The notes under the pieces were generated by a model. The model had not been told where the DNA came from. It saw nothing but the letters and a program-made list of their open reading frames with translations, and ran no database searches. This document shows positions 53,732 through 64,000 of a stretch of 64,000 bases of DNA, piece after piece (the first letter of the stretch is position 1; the number at the start of each line of letters is the position of its first letter). The stretch comes from Prorocentrum cordatum (Eukaryota > Sar > Dinophyceae > Prorocentrales > Prorocentraceae). The position numbers and the translations under genes are program-made. The stretch spans positions 388,501 through 452,500 of the forward strand of contig CAUYUJ010007269.1 in the NCBI GenBank assembly GCA_963575745.1. The letters run 5' to 3'.

Positions 53732-54417
53732 CTCGGTCATGAGGTGCTCGAAGTTCACAAGGAACTCATCATGCGGGATCTTCAGAGGCAACGCCTCCGC
53801 CAGGCGATGCCGGTGGATTATGAGGTAGCGCTGGCTGACCATTCCGTGCTTCTTCGATGAGCAGGTGCCCGAGTCACTCGGGTCCATGGCGCTGCACATC
53901 GTCGGGGGGTTGAGCATTATCACTGGCTGCTTGGCCCAGAAGAGCTTCCGGGCCATCTCGATCATCCCCTCGTCCTCTCTGTACACAATGATGTCTGGAT
54001 CGAGGAAGACACAGAGGTCCACAGCAGCATCTGCGTTCAAACAATGGTCCAAGAAATTGAACATGCCCATAGAGTTCGATGACATGTGCTGCCCGCTTAT
54101 GTCTGACTTGTCCTGCGCACCCTCGAGGGTTTTCACAGAGTCGGTGCGATCACCAGTATCAATGAACTTCTGGAGGTATTTTGGGTCGTCGTATACGCTG
54201 TAATCGACTCTGCGCACACTTGAAGTACCATTGCTTTCCATGCTTCGCAGGATCTCCTCCTGTCGGTTCACCGGCTCCATCCAGGGCGGCCGGTTGTCAA
54301 CAATGACGTGCTGAACCATTTCGGGATGCTTGGTGGCCATGCGCAGCTGGTGGGCCACAGTGATGTCCAGGGGCAAGTTGTCCTCGGGAAATGTCATCGT
54401 GGCCATGAGCACCTTTC
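53732..54417 (-). CDS. Putative GT-A-type glycosyltransferase, upstream exon
   Basis: About 228 residues from a likely acceptor (CATTCAG, ending 54418) to the GC donor. It begins KVLMATMTFPEDNLPLDI, a buried beta-strand-like start typical of the nucleotide-sugar fold. Later it has NADAAVDLCVFLDPDIIVY, where the hydrophobic run plus D-P-D matches the metal-binding D-x-D of GT-A enzymes. Ordinary composition and codon texture contrast with the surrounding repeats. I cannot name the family or substrate. An N-terminal exon must lie upstream but is not identified within 54418-55517. The clean frame argues for a live gene. Confidence 0.6.
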
Positions 54418-54910
54418 CTGAATGGGAGCTGCGAACACCTCCGCTGCGCCAGAGGATTCATTTTAGTCCCGGGGGCTCCGAGGGGAGGGGACGGGAGGAA
54501 CGGGGATCGGGGAGGAAAGGGTCGCCTGGTCCTCCTCCTCTGGGCCACCCCAGAAATACAAACGGACCCGCTCTCGAACAAAACCACCAATAAAGAGACC
54601 TCAGATCCCCCAACACCTGAACAGTTGTTTCCCCTCCTCCTCCTCCTCCTCCTCCTCCTCCTCTTCCTCCTCGCCGTTGTTGTCGTCTTCCAGAGGGGTG
54701 TGGCCGATAGGGAGGGAACTGGCCCAGAGGCAGAAACATCGCTCTTGAATCGGCAATACATCGCCTGCCCACCTGCGATACGCGCACGATAGCGAAACCT
54801 CACGTTCCTGGGAGGGGCGTGGGGGCTATCAGGCCTCGATCGGCGACGCATGGGCCATTTGGGGGGTCGGTGCACTCCCCCCCTGAGGCCCCCCCCCCCT
54901 GTCGTTGCCC
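54418..54910. other. Upstream region or intron of the glycosyltransferase gene
   Basis: No further exon recognised. A CTC run lies at 54633-54670. Confidence 0.4.
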
Positions 54911-55078
54911 CTGACCTCCTCCTCCTCCTCCTCCTCCTCCTCCTCCTCCTCCTCCTCGCCGCCGCCTTCCTCCTCACCCCTTCGGACCACAGCCGCGCGG
55001 CCTTCTCCTCCTCCTCCTCCTCCTCCTCCTCCTCCTCCTCCTCTGCCTCCTCCTCCTCCTCCTCCTCCTCGCCGCGGT
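54911..55078. repeat. CTC triplet microsatellite, two blocks
   Basis: CTC runs at 54918-54957 and 55005-55072. Confidence 0.92.
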
Positions 55079-55149
55079 GGAAGCCCTTGGGACTGATGAG
55101 CCTAGGCGGAGAGGAGATCACAGGATGGCCATCGGCAGGGGGCGAGGAC

Positions 55150-55450
55150 GGAGTAGAGCAGCAGCGCCCGCCACCGGCCGCGGCCGCCCGCGCCCGAGCG
55201 ACAGGTGCTGGGCTCGCCCCACGGCTCTCTTCCACCTGCGACCGCGCCCGCCGCCACTCGAGAGCGACGAGTACAAGGGCTCGCCCGTGGGTCCTCCCTC
55301 CCACCTCCGACCGCCGCTGCCGCCACTGGAGAGCGGCAAGTACAAGGCTCGCCTGCGGCTCCTCAATCCCACCTCCGACTGCCGCTGCCGCCACCACCCG
55401 AGAGCGACTAGTACAAGGCTTGCCCCGCAAGGCCGTCCTCCCACCATCCG
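55150..55450. repeat. Tandem repeat of about 70-75 bp
   Basis: Four units with GCCGCCACTCGAGAGCGAC, GTACAAGGCTCGCC and TCCCACCTCCGACCGC. Confidence 0.8.
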
Positions 55451-55974
55451 GCAGCGGTCTCGACCGATGAAAATATCGACGGAACGAGAGGTACGGTATG
55501 CGACTACCCACCATCACGACTCACAGGAGTAGTAGCAGTACTGCGTAGTGGAAGAGAAATCAAGCAGCGGTTTTCCATTACAACGACTGCTCGATTTGCT
55601 ACCCGTCACACGGGTCTCGGGAGGGTGTGTACGCCGCGCGGGCCTGCGTGCAAGTTGCACGCCATCCCCCCCCCCGCCCCTCCCCCTCTCGCTCCCGCCC
55701 CCCTTCGACCGCCTCCTTCTGCCGCTGGGCTCCTTCGCTAAGCAAGCAGCCTACGCCGCGTGTGCCTGCTGCCATTTCCACCGGAGCGTCCCTCCGCCGA
55801 CGCCTCGGCGAACCAGCCAGGAAGGCCCCTGCCTCTCCGCGCAGGACGGCAGTCCCTCGCTTCAGGGCGGAGGGCTCTGCATCCACACGGTTTCCGCAGG
55901 GTGGTCACGGTGCTCTGCCCAGCTGCAGGGGCAGTGACCTCCAAGCGCTCTCGCCTTGCCTCCCTCCTCGTGTC
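55451..55974. other. No recognisable gene
   Basis: Unique GC-rich sequence; no motif in the open frames. Confidence 0.4.
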
Positions 55975-56165
55975 CTCCTCCTCCTCCTCCTCCTCCTCCT
56001 CCTGTCCTCCTCCTCCTCTTCCTCCCCTACTCCTCCTCGTCCTGGTGTTCGTCGTCCTCCTCCTCCTCCTCCTCCTCCTCCTCCTCCTCCTCCACATCCT
56101 CGCCGCCGTCTCCCTCCTCCTCCTCCTCCTCCTTCTCCTCCTCCTCAGCCTCTTTGGACCACAGC
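55975..56165. repeat. CTC triplet microsatellite
   Basis: CTC runs with CTA, TCG and TTC interruptions. Confidence 0.9.
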
Positions 56166-56321
56166 GGCCGCGGCCTCCTCCTCCCCAACCCCTTTCCCCT
56201 GCAAACAACTCCTCCCTGTCGCACCCCGAGACGTGTTGGTGAGATGGGAAAAGCGTTTCGCCTGGCATCCCTCACCACCAACGATGCTTAGCCTTACCAT
56301 GTGCAACAGCATCATGGATTA

Positions 56322-56642
56322 AGGGCGGGCCGTTTTCATGATGTGGCTCTCGCCTTCACGCCGCGCACATTCGTCTTAAACATTTGGGAGAGCTTCACGA
56401 ATGGAGGGCAGGCAATCTTCAACATGTGGCTCTCGCCTTAGCGCCGCGCACATTCGGTTTGAAAGTGTGCAAGAACTTCACGGTTTGAGGGCGGGCCGTT
56501 TTCAACATGTGGCTTAGCGCCGTGCACAGTCGTCTTGAAAATCTGGAATGAGCTTCACGGTTGGAGGGCGGCTCCTTTTCAGATTGTAGCGCTCGCCTTG
56601 GCACCGCGCACATTCGTTTCAAGAGTGAACAGCAGCTTCAAA
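56322..56642. repeat. Tandem repeat of about 83 bp, four units
   Basis: Each unit holds AGGGCGGGCCGTTTTCAACA, TGTGGCTCTCGCCTTAGC, GCCGCGCACATTCGTCTTGA and GAGCTTCACGG. The third unit has a short deletion. Confidence 0.88.
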
Positions 56643-56954
56643 TATTCTTATGGCTGGCGTCCCAGAAGCGGTGTTTGGACGCGATGTAGGACTGTCAGGG
56701 TGCAACAGTAAGTGATTGGCGGTGTTAATAGGAATAATGTTCTGGCACATTTCAAGGCCATCAAAACGCAACAGAAACTTTGATTCGCGGCGTCGAAATC
56801 CCAGGAATGGTGTTTTGGAGCGGCTCAGAATTTTTCAGACGGTTGCCTTCCAACGGGGCACTTCCCTCAGTGAACAAAACTTGCATGGACCTACGAAGAT
56901 GGACTTTGGAGGGCGGGAATGTTGTAAAATCGTTCATGGGCCTTGGGCCTTGGG
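56643..56954. other. No recognisable gene
   Basis: Unique, less GC-rich sequence. TGGTGTTTTGGAGCG and AGCGGTGTTTGGACGCG suggest a loose repeat of about 155 bp. Confidence 0.4.
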
Positions 56955-57054
56955 TTTACAGTGGTCCTCATCCTCGTCCTCCTCATCCTCGTCCTCCTCG
57001 TTCTGCTGGTCCTCTTCCTCCTCCTCCTCCTCCTCCTCCTCCTCCTCCTCCTCC

Positions 57055-57087
<33 letters not shown>

Positions 57088-57113
57088 CCACCACTTCCAC
57101 CACCACCACCACC

Positions 57114-57147
<34 letters not shown>

Positions 57148-57151
57148 TCAG

Positions 57152-57236
<85 letters not shown>

Positions 57237-57640
57237 TCTTCCTCATCTCCCTCCACCCTCCTCCCTCCTCCTCCTCCTCCTCCTCCTCCTCCTCCCCTCC
57301 TCCTCCCTCCTCCTCCCTCCTCCTCCTCCTCCTCCTCCTCCTCCTCCTCCCCCTCCCTCCTCCTCCTCCTCCTCCTCCTCCTCCTCCCTCCCTCCTCCTC
57401 CTCCTCCTCCTCCTCCTCCTCCCTCCTTCCTCCTCCCCCTCCTCCTCCCCGTCCTCCTCCTCCTCCTCCTCCTCCTCCTCCTCCTCCTCCTCCTCCTCCT
57501 CCTCCTCCCTCCTCCTCCTCCATCCTCTCCCTCCTCTCCTCCTCCCCTCCTCCTCCTCCTCCTCCTCCCCCTCCTTTCTCCTCCTCCTCCTCCTCCTCCT
57601 CCTCTCCTTCTCCTCCTCCTCCTCCTCCTCCCGCTCCTCA
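56955..57640. repeat. Compound CTC-CAT-CTC triplet array
   Basis: CTC at 56970-57054, CAT/CAC at 57055-57235, then 400 bp of CTC with CCTC interruptions. Long frames through it are repeat artefacts. Confidence 0.96.
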
Positions 57641-57960
57641 ACCTTCTTGCCTCCGTCGCCCTCCTCCACAGCCCCGTTCTTGGACCACCGCCGCCCCCGA
57701 GCCTCCGAGCCCCGCGGCGCCGCCCTGGCCCGGGCGCTCCAGGAACGAGACGCCGCCGGCCCGCAGCGCCAGCGCCAGGAAGGGCAGCGCCAGCCGCCGC
57801 AGCGGAGCGCCAGCCTCGTCCTCCCGCGTCCTCCTCCTCCTGCTCCTCCTGATCATTTTCCTCTTCTCGTGGCCCCTCCTTTCCTTCTCCCTCCTCTCGT
57901 CCCCCCTCCCTCCTCCTGCTCCTCCCCGCCACTCCTCTCTTGCTTCCTTCTTTCCTTCCT
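57641..57960. other. No recognisable gene
   Basis: GC-rich, then pyrimidine-rich linker between CTC arrays. Confidence 0.45.
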
Positions 57961-59012
57961 CGCCTCTTCCTCCTCCTCCTCCTCCTCCTCCTCCTCCTCC
58001 TCCTCCTCCTCCTCCTCATTCCACCTCCACCTCCTCCTCCGCCTCTCCTCGTCCTCCTTCCCTCCTTGTTCTCCCATCGTTCTCCTCGTTTCCCACCTCT
58101 CTACTCCCCTTCTTGTCCAGAGCCATATTCCGTCCTCTTCCATCCTCACTTTGGGTGAATCGTTTTCGTGCACGCTCGTCTGCCGAGCCGGCGTTCAAGG
58201 ATGACCTCTCTTGTCCCTCCTCCTACCCATTCATTATTCTCCACCTACTTCGTCCCATTCGTCCTCCGAACCTTCGAACTTCCTCCTTCCTCCCTCCTCG
58301 TCGTCGACCTCTCCTCCTTCGCCACCTCTCCTCCCTCCCCTCCCCTCCTGCCCTGCCTCTCCCTCAGCAATTGCCCCTCCCATTCCTTCCTGACATCCTC
58401 TACCTCGTCCTTCTCCTCCTTTTCCTCATCCTCCTCCGCCACGATTCCGAATGCTTCCTCGACGTTGTCCCGCCCATCCTTTCCCCTCCCCCGCCTTCCC
58501 CTGGTTCTCACGCTCCTTCTGCTCCTGCTGCTGCAGTTCGCTTCGTCTTCCCCCCTTCCGCATCCACCCTCTGTTCCTCCTGCTCATCAGCCAACTCCTC
58601 CTCCTCCTCCTCCTCCTCCTCCTCCGATGCACACAACTTCGATTTCCTGATTGCGCATAGCACGATAAGGGGTCCCGTGGCCCATCGGCGGACAGAGACA
58701 AACATCAGCGCAGAGGGAAAGCATGGGCGGGAGGGGTGGGATGTCAGATATGGCGCGAGCGCGCCTAGCTTGTCCTTGCCCGCACTCCCTCCTTCTCCTC
58801 CTCCTCGCTCCTCCTCGCTTCTCCTCGCTCCTCGTCGCTCCTCCTCCTCCCCCTCCTCCTCCTCCTCCGCCTCCTCCCTCCTCCGCCTCCTCCTCCTCCG
58901 CCTCCTCCTCCTCCTCCTCCTCCTCGCTCCTCCTCGCTCTACCTTCTCCTCCTCCTTCTCCTCCTCTTCCTCCTCCTCCTCCTCCTCGCTCCTCCTCGCT
59001 CGCTGCTCCCCT
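57961..59012. repeat. Pyrimidine-rich sequence with CTC arrays
   Basis: Clear CTC runs at 57967-58017, 58598-58625 and 58790-59010. Between them is imperfect C/T-rich DNA without gene motifs. Confidence 0.8.
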
Positions 59013-59244
59013 TCCTCCTCCCAGGGGCCATCGGCGCAAGCAAGAGGTTCAGTAGGCAGCTGCGGGACCGTGCGTGATGGAGTGCGTCATCTGTGGAGCC
59101 AAGGTGGACTCGGGCCAGCACGGCCGCGGCCAGCCGAGGGGCGGATGGCGAGGCGGGGGCAGCGCATGGTCCCACGAACGCGGGCATCGGGTCGTCGACG
59201 CCTCGGGGGCGGCGCCGGGGAGCAGCAGCGGAGGGGGGGGAACT

Positions 59245-59345
59245 GGGAGGAGGAGGAGGAGGAGGAGGAGGAGGAGGAGGAGGAGGAGGAGGAGGAGGAG
59301 GCGGAGGCGGAGGAGGAGGAGGAGGAGGAGGAGGAGGAGGAGGCT
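59245..59345. repeat. GGA triplet microsatellite
   Basis: GGA run with two GGC interruptions. Confidence 0.95.
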
Positions 59346-59464
59346 CTTTCGCGCAACACATCACGGGCGAAGGTCACCGGGCGAACCGGCAGCACGGGCC
59401 AGGCCGACCCGCAGCAAGCAAGCTCCTGCCGTGAGCCGTGGCCCGGACAAGAATAAAGGGAAAC

Positions 59465-59616
59465 TAGGACACACAAATAAATACACACAAATAAAACTAG
59501 TCCCCATATTTTCCCATATTTTCTGGGTTTTTGTCTTCCCCCCCAACTGCCCATATTTTCCCATATTTTCTGGGGAATCGAGGATTAATTGTGTCTGTGT
59601 GTTTCTTCCCCTCCTG
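59465..59616. mobile_element. ACACAAATAAA/CAGGA element, copy 2
   Basis: Same order of blocks as 51710-51859, and highly similar. Confidence 0.88.
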
Positions 59617-59738
59617 AAAGAAGTCGACAAGGCAGTTGAGGGGTGGGGCTGGGGGGGAGGTCAGTGAGCCCAAGGAGGCGTCCGCCGACCACCACGCCGA
59701 CCGATCCCGGCCTGGCCCGATCTTTGGTCCAGGATGAG

Positions 59739-59850
59739 GTCGGGCATGTCCCCCTACAGGCGGATATCAGACGAACAATTGGAAAATCTAGCAATAATCG
59801 TGTCACAAAGGTCAAATCGAATATTCCTCCTGTAGAGGGACATGCCCGAC
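59739..59850. mobile_element. GTCGGGC MITE, 112-bp copy
   Basis: Perfect or near-perfect 22-bp inverted ends (GTCGGGCATGTCCCCCTACA and GTCGGGCATGTCCCTCTACA). The short interior differs from the 45.1-kb copy. Confidence 0.92.
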
Positions 59851-61224
59851 TTACGTCCAGGAGCGGTGCACGTGCCATCCTGGGCCAGGCCAGGAGGGCG
59901 TCTACCACACCCCGATCCTCGGCCCACGATGTGTGTGCGGCCAGGAGCGGCGAGAGGTGGCCCGGCGACGTCTCCCGAATAGGTGGGCGGAGACGGAGGG
60001 CAGGAGGAAAGAACCAAAGACCGAAGATATGTGGGCTCTCGCCCGTTTCCCCATGCGCGCACGGCGAACTCTGAGAATGTCAGCCCACGAGGCCCCGAAA
60101 AGGCCTCCAAGAGGCCCCCAAGAAGCCCCGAAAGAGCTCCAAGAAGCTCCCAAAAGGCGCACAAGAGGCCCTCAGGAGCAACACACAGACACACATATAC
60201 ACATACACACAACAACCGCCAGTTCCCCAAGGGGTCGGCGGTGTGGCGTAAGCCCAAGGATCACAGACCGAAGATCGAGGCATCCTGACGTGGGGGGTGC
60301 CCTTCTGGAGGCCTCCGGAGGCCTCCCTCCAGAGGCCTTCTGGAGCCCCACTGCGAGCTCTGGAGGCAGCTGTCTTCGGAGTAGGGGATGGGAAGGAGTG
60401 GTGGGAAGATGGCGGAGGGAGCTCGCCCGCGATACCAGTCCCACCTCTTGCGCGTGCATTGAGGCACTGCTACCACACCCTGATGTGCTTGGCTCGGCAG
60501 AGCCCTGCGCGATGCGGCTGTGGGAGAAGGGAGGGGGGGGAGGGGGGAGCTGAGGCAAGGAAGGGGAAGGGAGGGGGGAGGAGGGAGGGGTGGGGGGCAG
60601 AAAGGGGGGGGTGGGGCAGGAGGTGACGATCAGCGCGAGAAGGCAGGAGGAGGCTGCGGCAGATCCCGGCTTGACGGCCTCGGCTCCGGCTCCTGCCACA
60701 GTGCGGACCCCGCTCGATCTCCCGCAGGCCGCGCCCTCGCAGTGCCCCCAGAGGCCTCCTCGCGCCGATCTCCGTGTGGACTTCACGCGCAGGGGTCCTC
60801 CCCCCTCGGGGGCCCCCAGACGGTGCGGTGACCGCACCGCGTGGAGAGCCAGTGGGGACTCAGAGTGGCCGCGCGGCTTCGGGACCAGGGCTGCCCTCCG
60901 CGGACGCCTCGGGCGACGGACCGCGCGGCGACGGACGGTGCGGTGGCGGACGGTGCAGTGGCCCCCAGACGGTGCGGCTCTCTCCGACAGCACCGTGCGG
61001 TGACGGACCGCGCGGGGAGGGGCCCTCGCCGGGGGCTCCCCGAGGCCGCCGAGAGGTCTGCCACCGCGCCGCTGTGGCACCCCCGACCTCCCTGGGCCCT
61101 GGGGCCCCGCAGCGAGGGCCCGGGAGCGAGGGCCCGCGGCGGCGGGTGCGTGTCGTGCCGACACCGGCGCCGGCGCCTGGCACCGCGGGGATCCTTCAAC
61201 CTGGAACGACGATGGTAGGGGGCA
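59851..61224. other. No recognisable gene; GC-rich with short repeats
   Basis: 60090-60175 holds CCAAGAGGCCCC units, 60300-60370 GGAGGCCT repeats, 60530-60620 G-rich tracts and 60900-61020 GACGGaCGGTGCGG units. Open frames are of GC-rich type without motifs. Confidence 0.45.
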
Positions 61225-61368
61225 AACAAACCTACCTCGCTTTTGACCACCCTCGCTTCCAAGAGATACCAAGCGATGCCAAACTACGGCCTGTACTGGT
61301 CAGGCCGCTTGACGAGGAGGCGCGTGGTATGACTTGGTTTTGCCTGGAAGCGAAAGCGGGGTAGGTAA
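61225..61368. mobile_element. Possible MITE-like inverted-repeat element
   Basis: ACCTACCTCGCTTTTGACC..CGCTTCCA at the left pairs imperfectly with TGGAAGCGAAAGCGGGGTAGGT at the right. AACCTgGAACGACGATGG flanks it on both sides as a direct repeat (61197 and 61379). Confidence 0.65.
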
Positions 61369-61544
61369 TTCACGCTCTGAACCTTGAACGACGATGGGCC
61401 GTTTCCGAAACGTCGGATCGCCCAAGAACGGTCCGTTCTGGCTCGCCGGCGGCGGGCTCGCCGCTGCGCCGACACGACGCGCGGAATGGCGGTACCAGAC
61501 GTGTGCGACTTCCTGATTTGTTGGTTTGATGCGCGGTCCCCGGA

Positions 61545-61840
61545 AGTCCCCACCCCCTTCCCCGGGACTGGCTTTTTATCCCGAGTTCGGGGATGGACAG
61601 ACCTCCCTTTAGCAAAATGCGGTTTGGTGAAAACGACCTGAGGCCCAAACCTGGCGGGCGCAAGCCTGGAAAATAACGGCCGCGGCGCCCCCTCGAGAAC
61701 CGAAAGCGGACTATTCACTGATCGACGCGTCACTGTTGGGGGGTCTGTCCACCCCCGACGAGTCCTTTTTTTGACAGTCCCCGGGTCTGGTGAAGGCCCC
61801 TGGAGGCCGACAAGATGGCCAGACGCCTCCCGGCCCTGAT
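61545..61840. repeat. Dispersed repeat R1, diverged copies
   Basis: CCTTCCCCGGGACTGGCTTTTTATCC and TTGACAGTCCCCGGGTCTGG blocks occur in R1 order; the GCCCCTGGAGGCCGACAA block follows. Confidence 0.65.
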
Positions 61841-62300
61841 CCTTGGCTGCTGGAATTTTCCAGTCGCGACCGACGAGATCGGTCGCTACAGTCAAGGCGT
61901 TGACCTAAGGAACCCTAAATAAGGAACGAGGCCCCTATTTTCCATAAGTTGAACTTCGACTTCGTATCGAAAACCTAAGGAAAACCTGAGACAAGCTGCG
62001 AAACACTTAAGGAACGCGGAGCCCGTCCCCAACGAAAAGGGTTCCTTCTTCAGGGTCCCGACTGTACCGATTTTGCTTCACATTCTGGGATGGGTCGCGA
62101 CTGATTTGCTTGAAAATCGGTCGCGATCCGTCGGTGGCGGCCGAGCGGTCGCGATTGGTCGCGACCGATTTTGGAAGCAGGCGCGATCGGCCGCGACCGA
62201 TCCGGAGTGCCGATCGGTCGCTACCGATCGCGACCGCAAAACTCTGGTACCCAATGATCTGGGCCCTGATTTTTGTTACGCCGCCGCCGCGTCGACACGC
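61841..62300. repeat. GGTCGCGACCGAT short repeats and unique sequence
   Basis: At 62088-62235 many copies of GGTCGCGACCGAT, half-palindromic, appear in both orientations. No gene seen. Confidence 0.7.
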
Positions 62301-62430
62301 TCGCCATCGCTCGGACGTCCATTCTCTGCGCATGTTTCGGCTTCGTGCGTGCTTCATTGCGAAACATGATCCGAGATGCTCCTCGACGGTCCTCGCCGAG
62401 AGAACATGCACACGCCCGAGCGATGTCAAG
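62301..62430. mobile_element. TCGCTCGGACGT inverted-repeat element, copy 3
   Basis: TCGCCATCGCTCGGACGTCC and, inverted, TTGACATCGCTCGGGCGTGT. A direct repeat (CTGGGCCCTgATTTTT ... CGCCGCCGCCGCGTCG) flanks it at 62262-62292 and 62436-62474. Confidence 0.78.
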
Positions 62431-62561
62431 CGACCTGGGCCCTCATTTTTTTTTTTCACGCCGCCGCCGCGTCGGCACGACGCGAACCTGCTGCACACGC
62501 ACCCCTCTCGGCGATCTGTACCGACCTGTGTCAATCCAAACCCGGGTCAGTGAAGGGGCCC

Positions 62562-62712
62562 CAGGACACACAAATAAATATACACAAATAAAAATGTGCC
62601 CCATATTTTCACATATTTTCTGGGTTTTTGTCTTCCAACCCACTTCCCATATTTTCCCATATTTTCCTGGGAATCGACGATTAATTGTGTCTGTGTGTTT
62701 CTTTTCCTCCTG
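62562..62712. mobile_element. ACACAAATAAA/CAGGA element, copy 3
   Basis: Begins CAGGACACACAAATAAATA and ends GTGTTTCTTTTCCTCCTG. Very similar to copies 1 and 2. Confidence 0.88.
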
Positions 62713-63254
62713 AGTCAGTCAGGCCTTGCGGGCCCCTGCAAGATCCTGCGGCATCCTGCAGGCTCCTGCGCTCAATAGCCCGGGTCACTGCACCCCTGGC
62801 CCTGACAGATCCTGCAGGACCCGGCGCTCTGACGGACCCCCGTCTTCACTGACCTAAAACGACGCGAAGATCGGGACAACATCGGATCGGGACAACTCGA
62901 AATCTCTGGGAATCGCCGGGCTTGGAGGATGCATTGGGCGCCGCGGCCGCTCCAGAGCGTTCCGGAACGCTCTGAGAGCGCTCCGGAACGCTCTGGAGCG
63001 ATTTCTCCCGATCCTAGCCCTGTTTTCGGGCCAGTTCGGGGGCTGCGGCCAAGGTGGCCCCCGCGGCCTTCAGGCTCCCACTGGCTTGGCGCTCGGTCCT
63101 GCAGCCCCTGGGAGCCCTCTGGGCCTCGTGGGGGGTGCTCTGGAGGCCCCTGGGGGGCCTCCCTGGGAATCCTGGGGCGATGCTAGCCCTGTTTTATGAC
63201 CCTCGTCTCCTGAGCCCCGCGGGGGCCGGGCCAGAGGACTGCCGGCCAGTCGAG
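62713..63254. other. No recognisable gene
   Basis: GC-rich with CCTGCAAGATCCTGCGG and GAGCGCTCCGGAACGCTC repeats of about 15 bp. Confidence 0.5.
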
Positions 63255-63790
63255 CAGGCAGCACGCGGGGGCCCTGAGCGCGCGGCGCGGCGCGGCGGAG
63301 CGCGCAGGCAGTGCGCGGGGTCCGCTTTGGGGGCGTGCGCAGGTCGCTCGTCGGGCGGGCCTCGCGGCTTTGCTCCGCGAGGCTGTGCTCGCACGCCCCC
63401 CCCCCCCCCCCCCGAGGCCTCCTCTCTCCTGCCCCTCCCTCCTCCCCTTCCTTCTCCCCTGCCTCGTTCCCTGCCCTCTCCCTCTCTCTCCCTCCCTCTC
63501 TCCCTCTCTCCCTCTCTCTCCCTCTCTCTCTCTCTCGCAGGGAACGACGAAGCAGGGGAGAAGAAAGGAGGGAGGAGGGGAGGAGGGAGTGGCAGGAGAG
63601 AGGAGGCCCCGGGGGAGGGGGGGGGGGGGGCGTGCGAGCACAGCCTCGCGGAGCAAACCCGCGAGGCCCCGCCCGACGAGCGACCCGCGCACGCCCCCAA
63701 ACCGGACCCCGCACGGTGCGCACTCCGCCGCGCCGCGGCCGCGCGGGGGCTGCCGCGAGCCCGCGGCAGAGGGGGGCGGCCGCGGAGAGC
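63255..63790. repeat. Large palindrome with arms over 210 bp
   Basis: Left arm about 63255-63476 and right arm about 63537-63790 are reverse complements with few mismatches (GGGGGCGTGCGCaGGTCGCTCGTCGGGCGG; GAGGCTGTGCTCGCACGCCCCC). The 60-bp loop is a CT run. Open frames exist on both strands as mirror images. Confidence 0.92.
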
Positions 63791-64000
63791 GGCGCCGACG
63801 CCCCTGCTCCCCCCCCCCCCCGGCGCGCGCAAGAGCGGGGCCGCCGCCGAGGCGAGAGAGGTGCGACGGCGGCGCCGCCGCAGGAGCGTCGAGCCCGCGG
63901 GTCCCCCCGAGATCCTGGCGAGCGTTCTCTTTCTTGGCGGTTCGACATTGGGCGGCAGGGGGAGGGGAGGAGGTGTCGAACTGTGAGCACCGGTTTGATG
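63791..64000. other. No gene seen at the window end
   Basis: GC-rich unique sequence. Confidence 0.5.

Noticed and set aside
63054-63990. Two overlapping 300-residue frames on opposite strands
   Set aside because: They are mirror readings of the palindrome in very GC-rich DNA; neither has a recognisable domain.

Overview
The window is eukaryotic nuclear DNA and almost certainly from a dinoflagellate. The strongest clue is two degenerate copies of the dinoflagellate spliced-leader sequence lying in tandem just upstream of the start codon of a Ubc13-type E2 gene (minus strand, about 30903-32414). A 70-bp intron with a GC donor and AG acceptor in a second gene, and a tyrosine-recombinase retrotransposon, agree with this. 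The DNA is visibly GC-rich, which would suit a Prorocentrum-like species better than a Symbiodinium-like one; that refinement is only an inference.

Very little of the 64 kb is gene. Three coding loci can be supported, all on the minus strand: the Ubc13-like E2 (30903-32327), a degenerate but structurally complete DIRS/Ngaro-type retrotransposon (36613-43330: Gag-like, reverse transcriptase, RNase H, tyrosine recombinase), and part of a putative glycosyltransferase in two exons (about 53383-54417). Most long open frames elsewhere are by-products of triplet repeats that lack stop codons in several frames.

Layout: 1-2.7 kb, GGA, CAT and GA microsatellites. 2.7-6.5 kb, an 11-12-bp minisatellite and then a 3.1-kb foldback element with arms of about 0.7-0.8 kb around CAA and 15-bp tandem repeats. 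6.6-15 kb, CAAGAGGCC-type repeats, a CAT array, two arrays of a 42-bp minisatellite and a satellite of about 130 bp. 15-20 kb, several short inverted-repeat (MITE-like) elements and pyrimidine microsatellites. 20.2-26.1 kb, one 5.9-kb GTC-type array. 26.3-28.8 kb, CTC and then ACACAA arrays. 28.9-35 kb, the E2 gene with MITE copies in its intron, then satellites. 35-44 kb, the retrotransposon between two copies of a dispersed repeat. 44-54 kb, many dispersed repeats and MITEs, then the glycosyltransferase. 54-64 kb, CTC/CAT arrays, more MITEs and a palindrome of about 530 bp.

The parts do not form an operon or pathway. What links them is gene and genome turnover: an mRNA-derived gene copy, an intron built partly of mobile-element sequence, at least ten short inverted-repeat families, and a YR retrotransposon whose split repeats are still legible.
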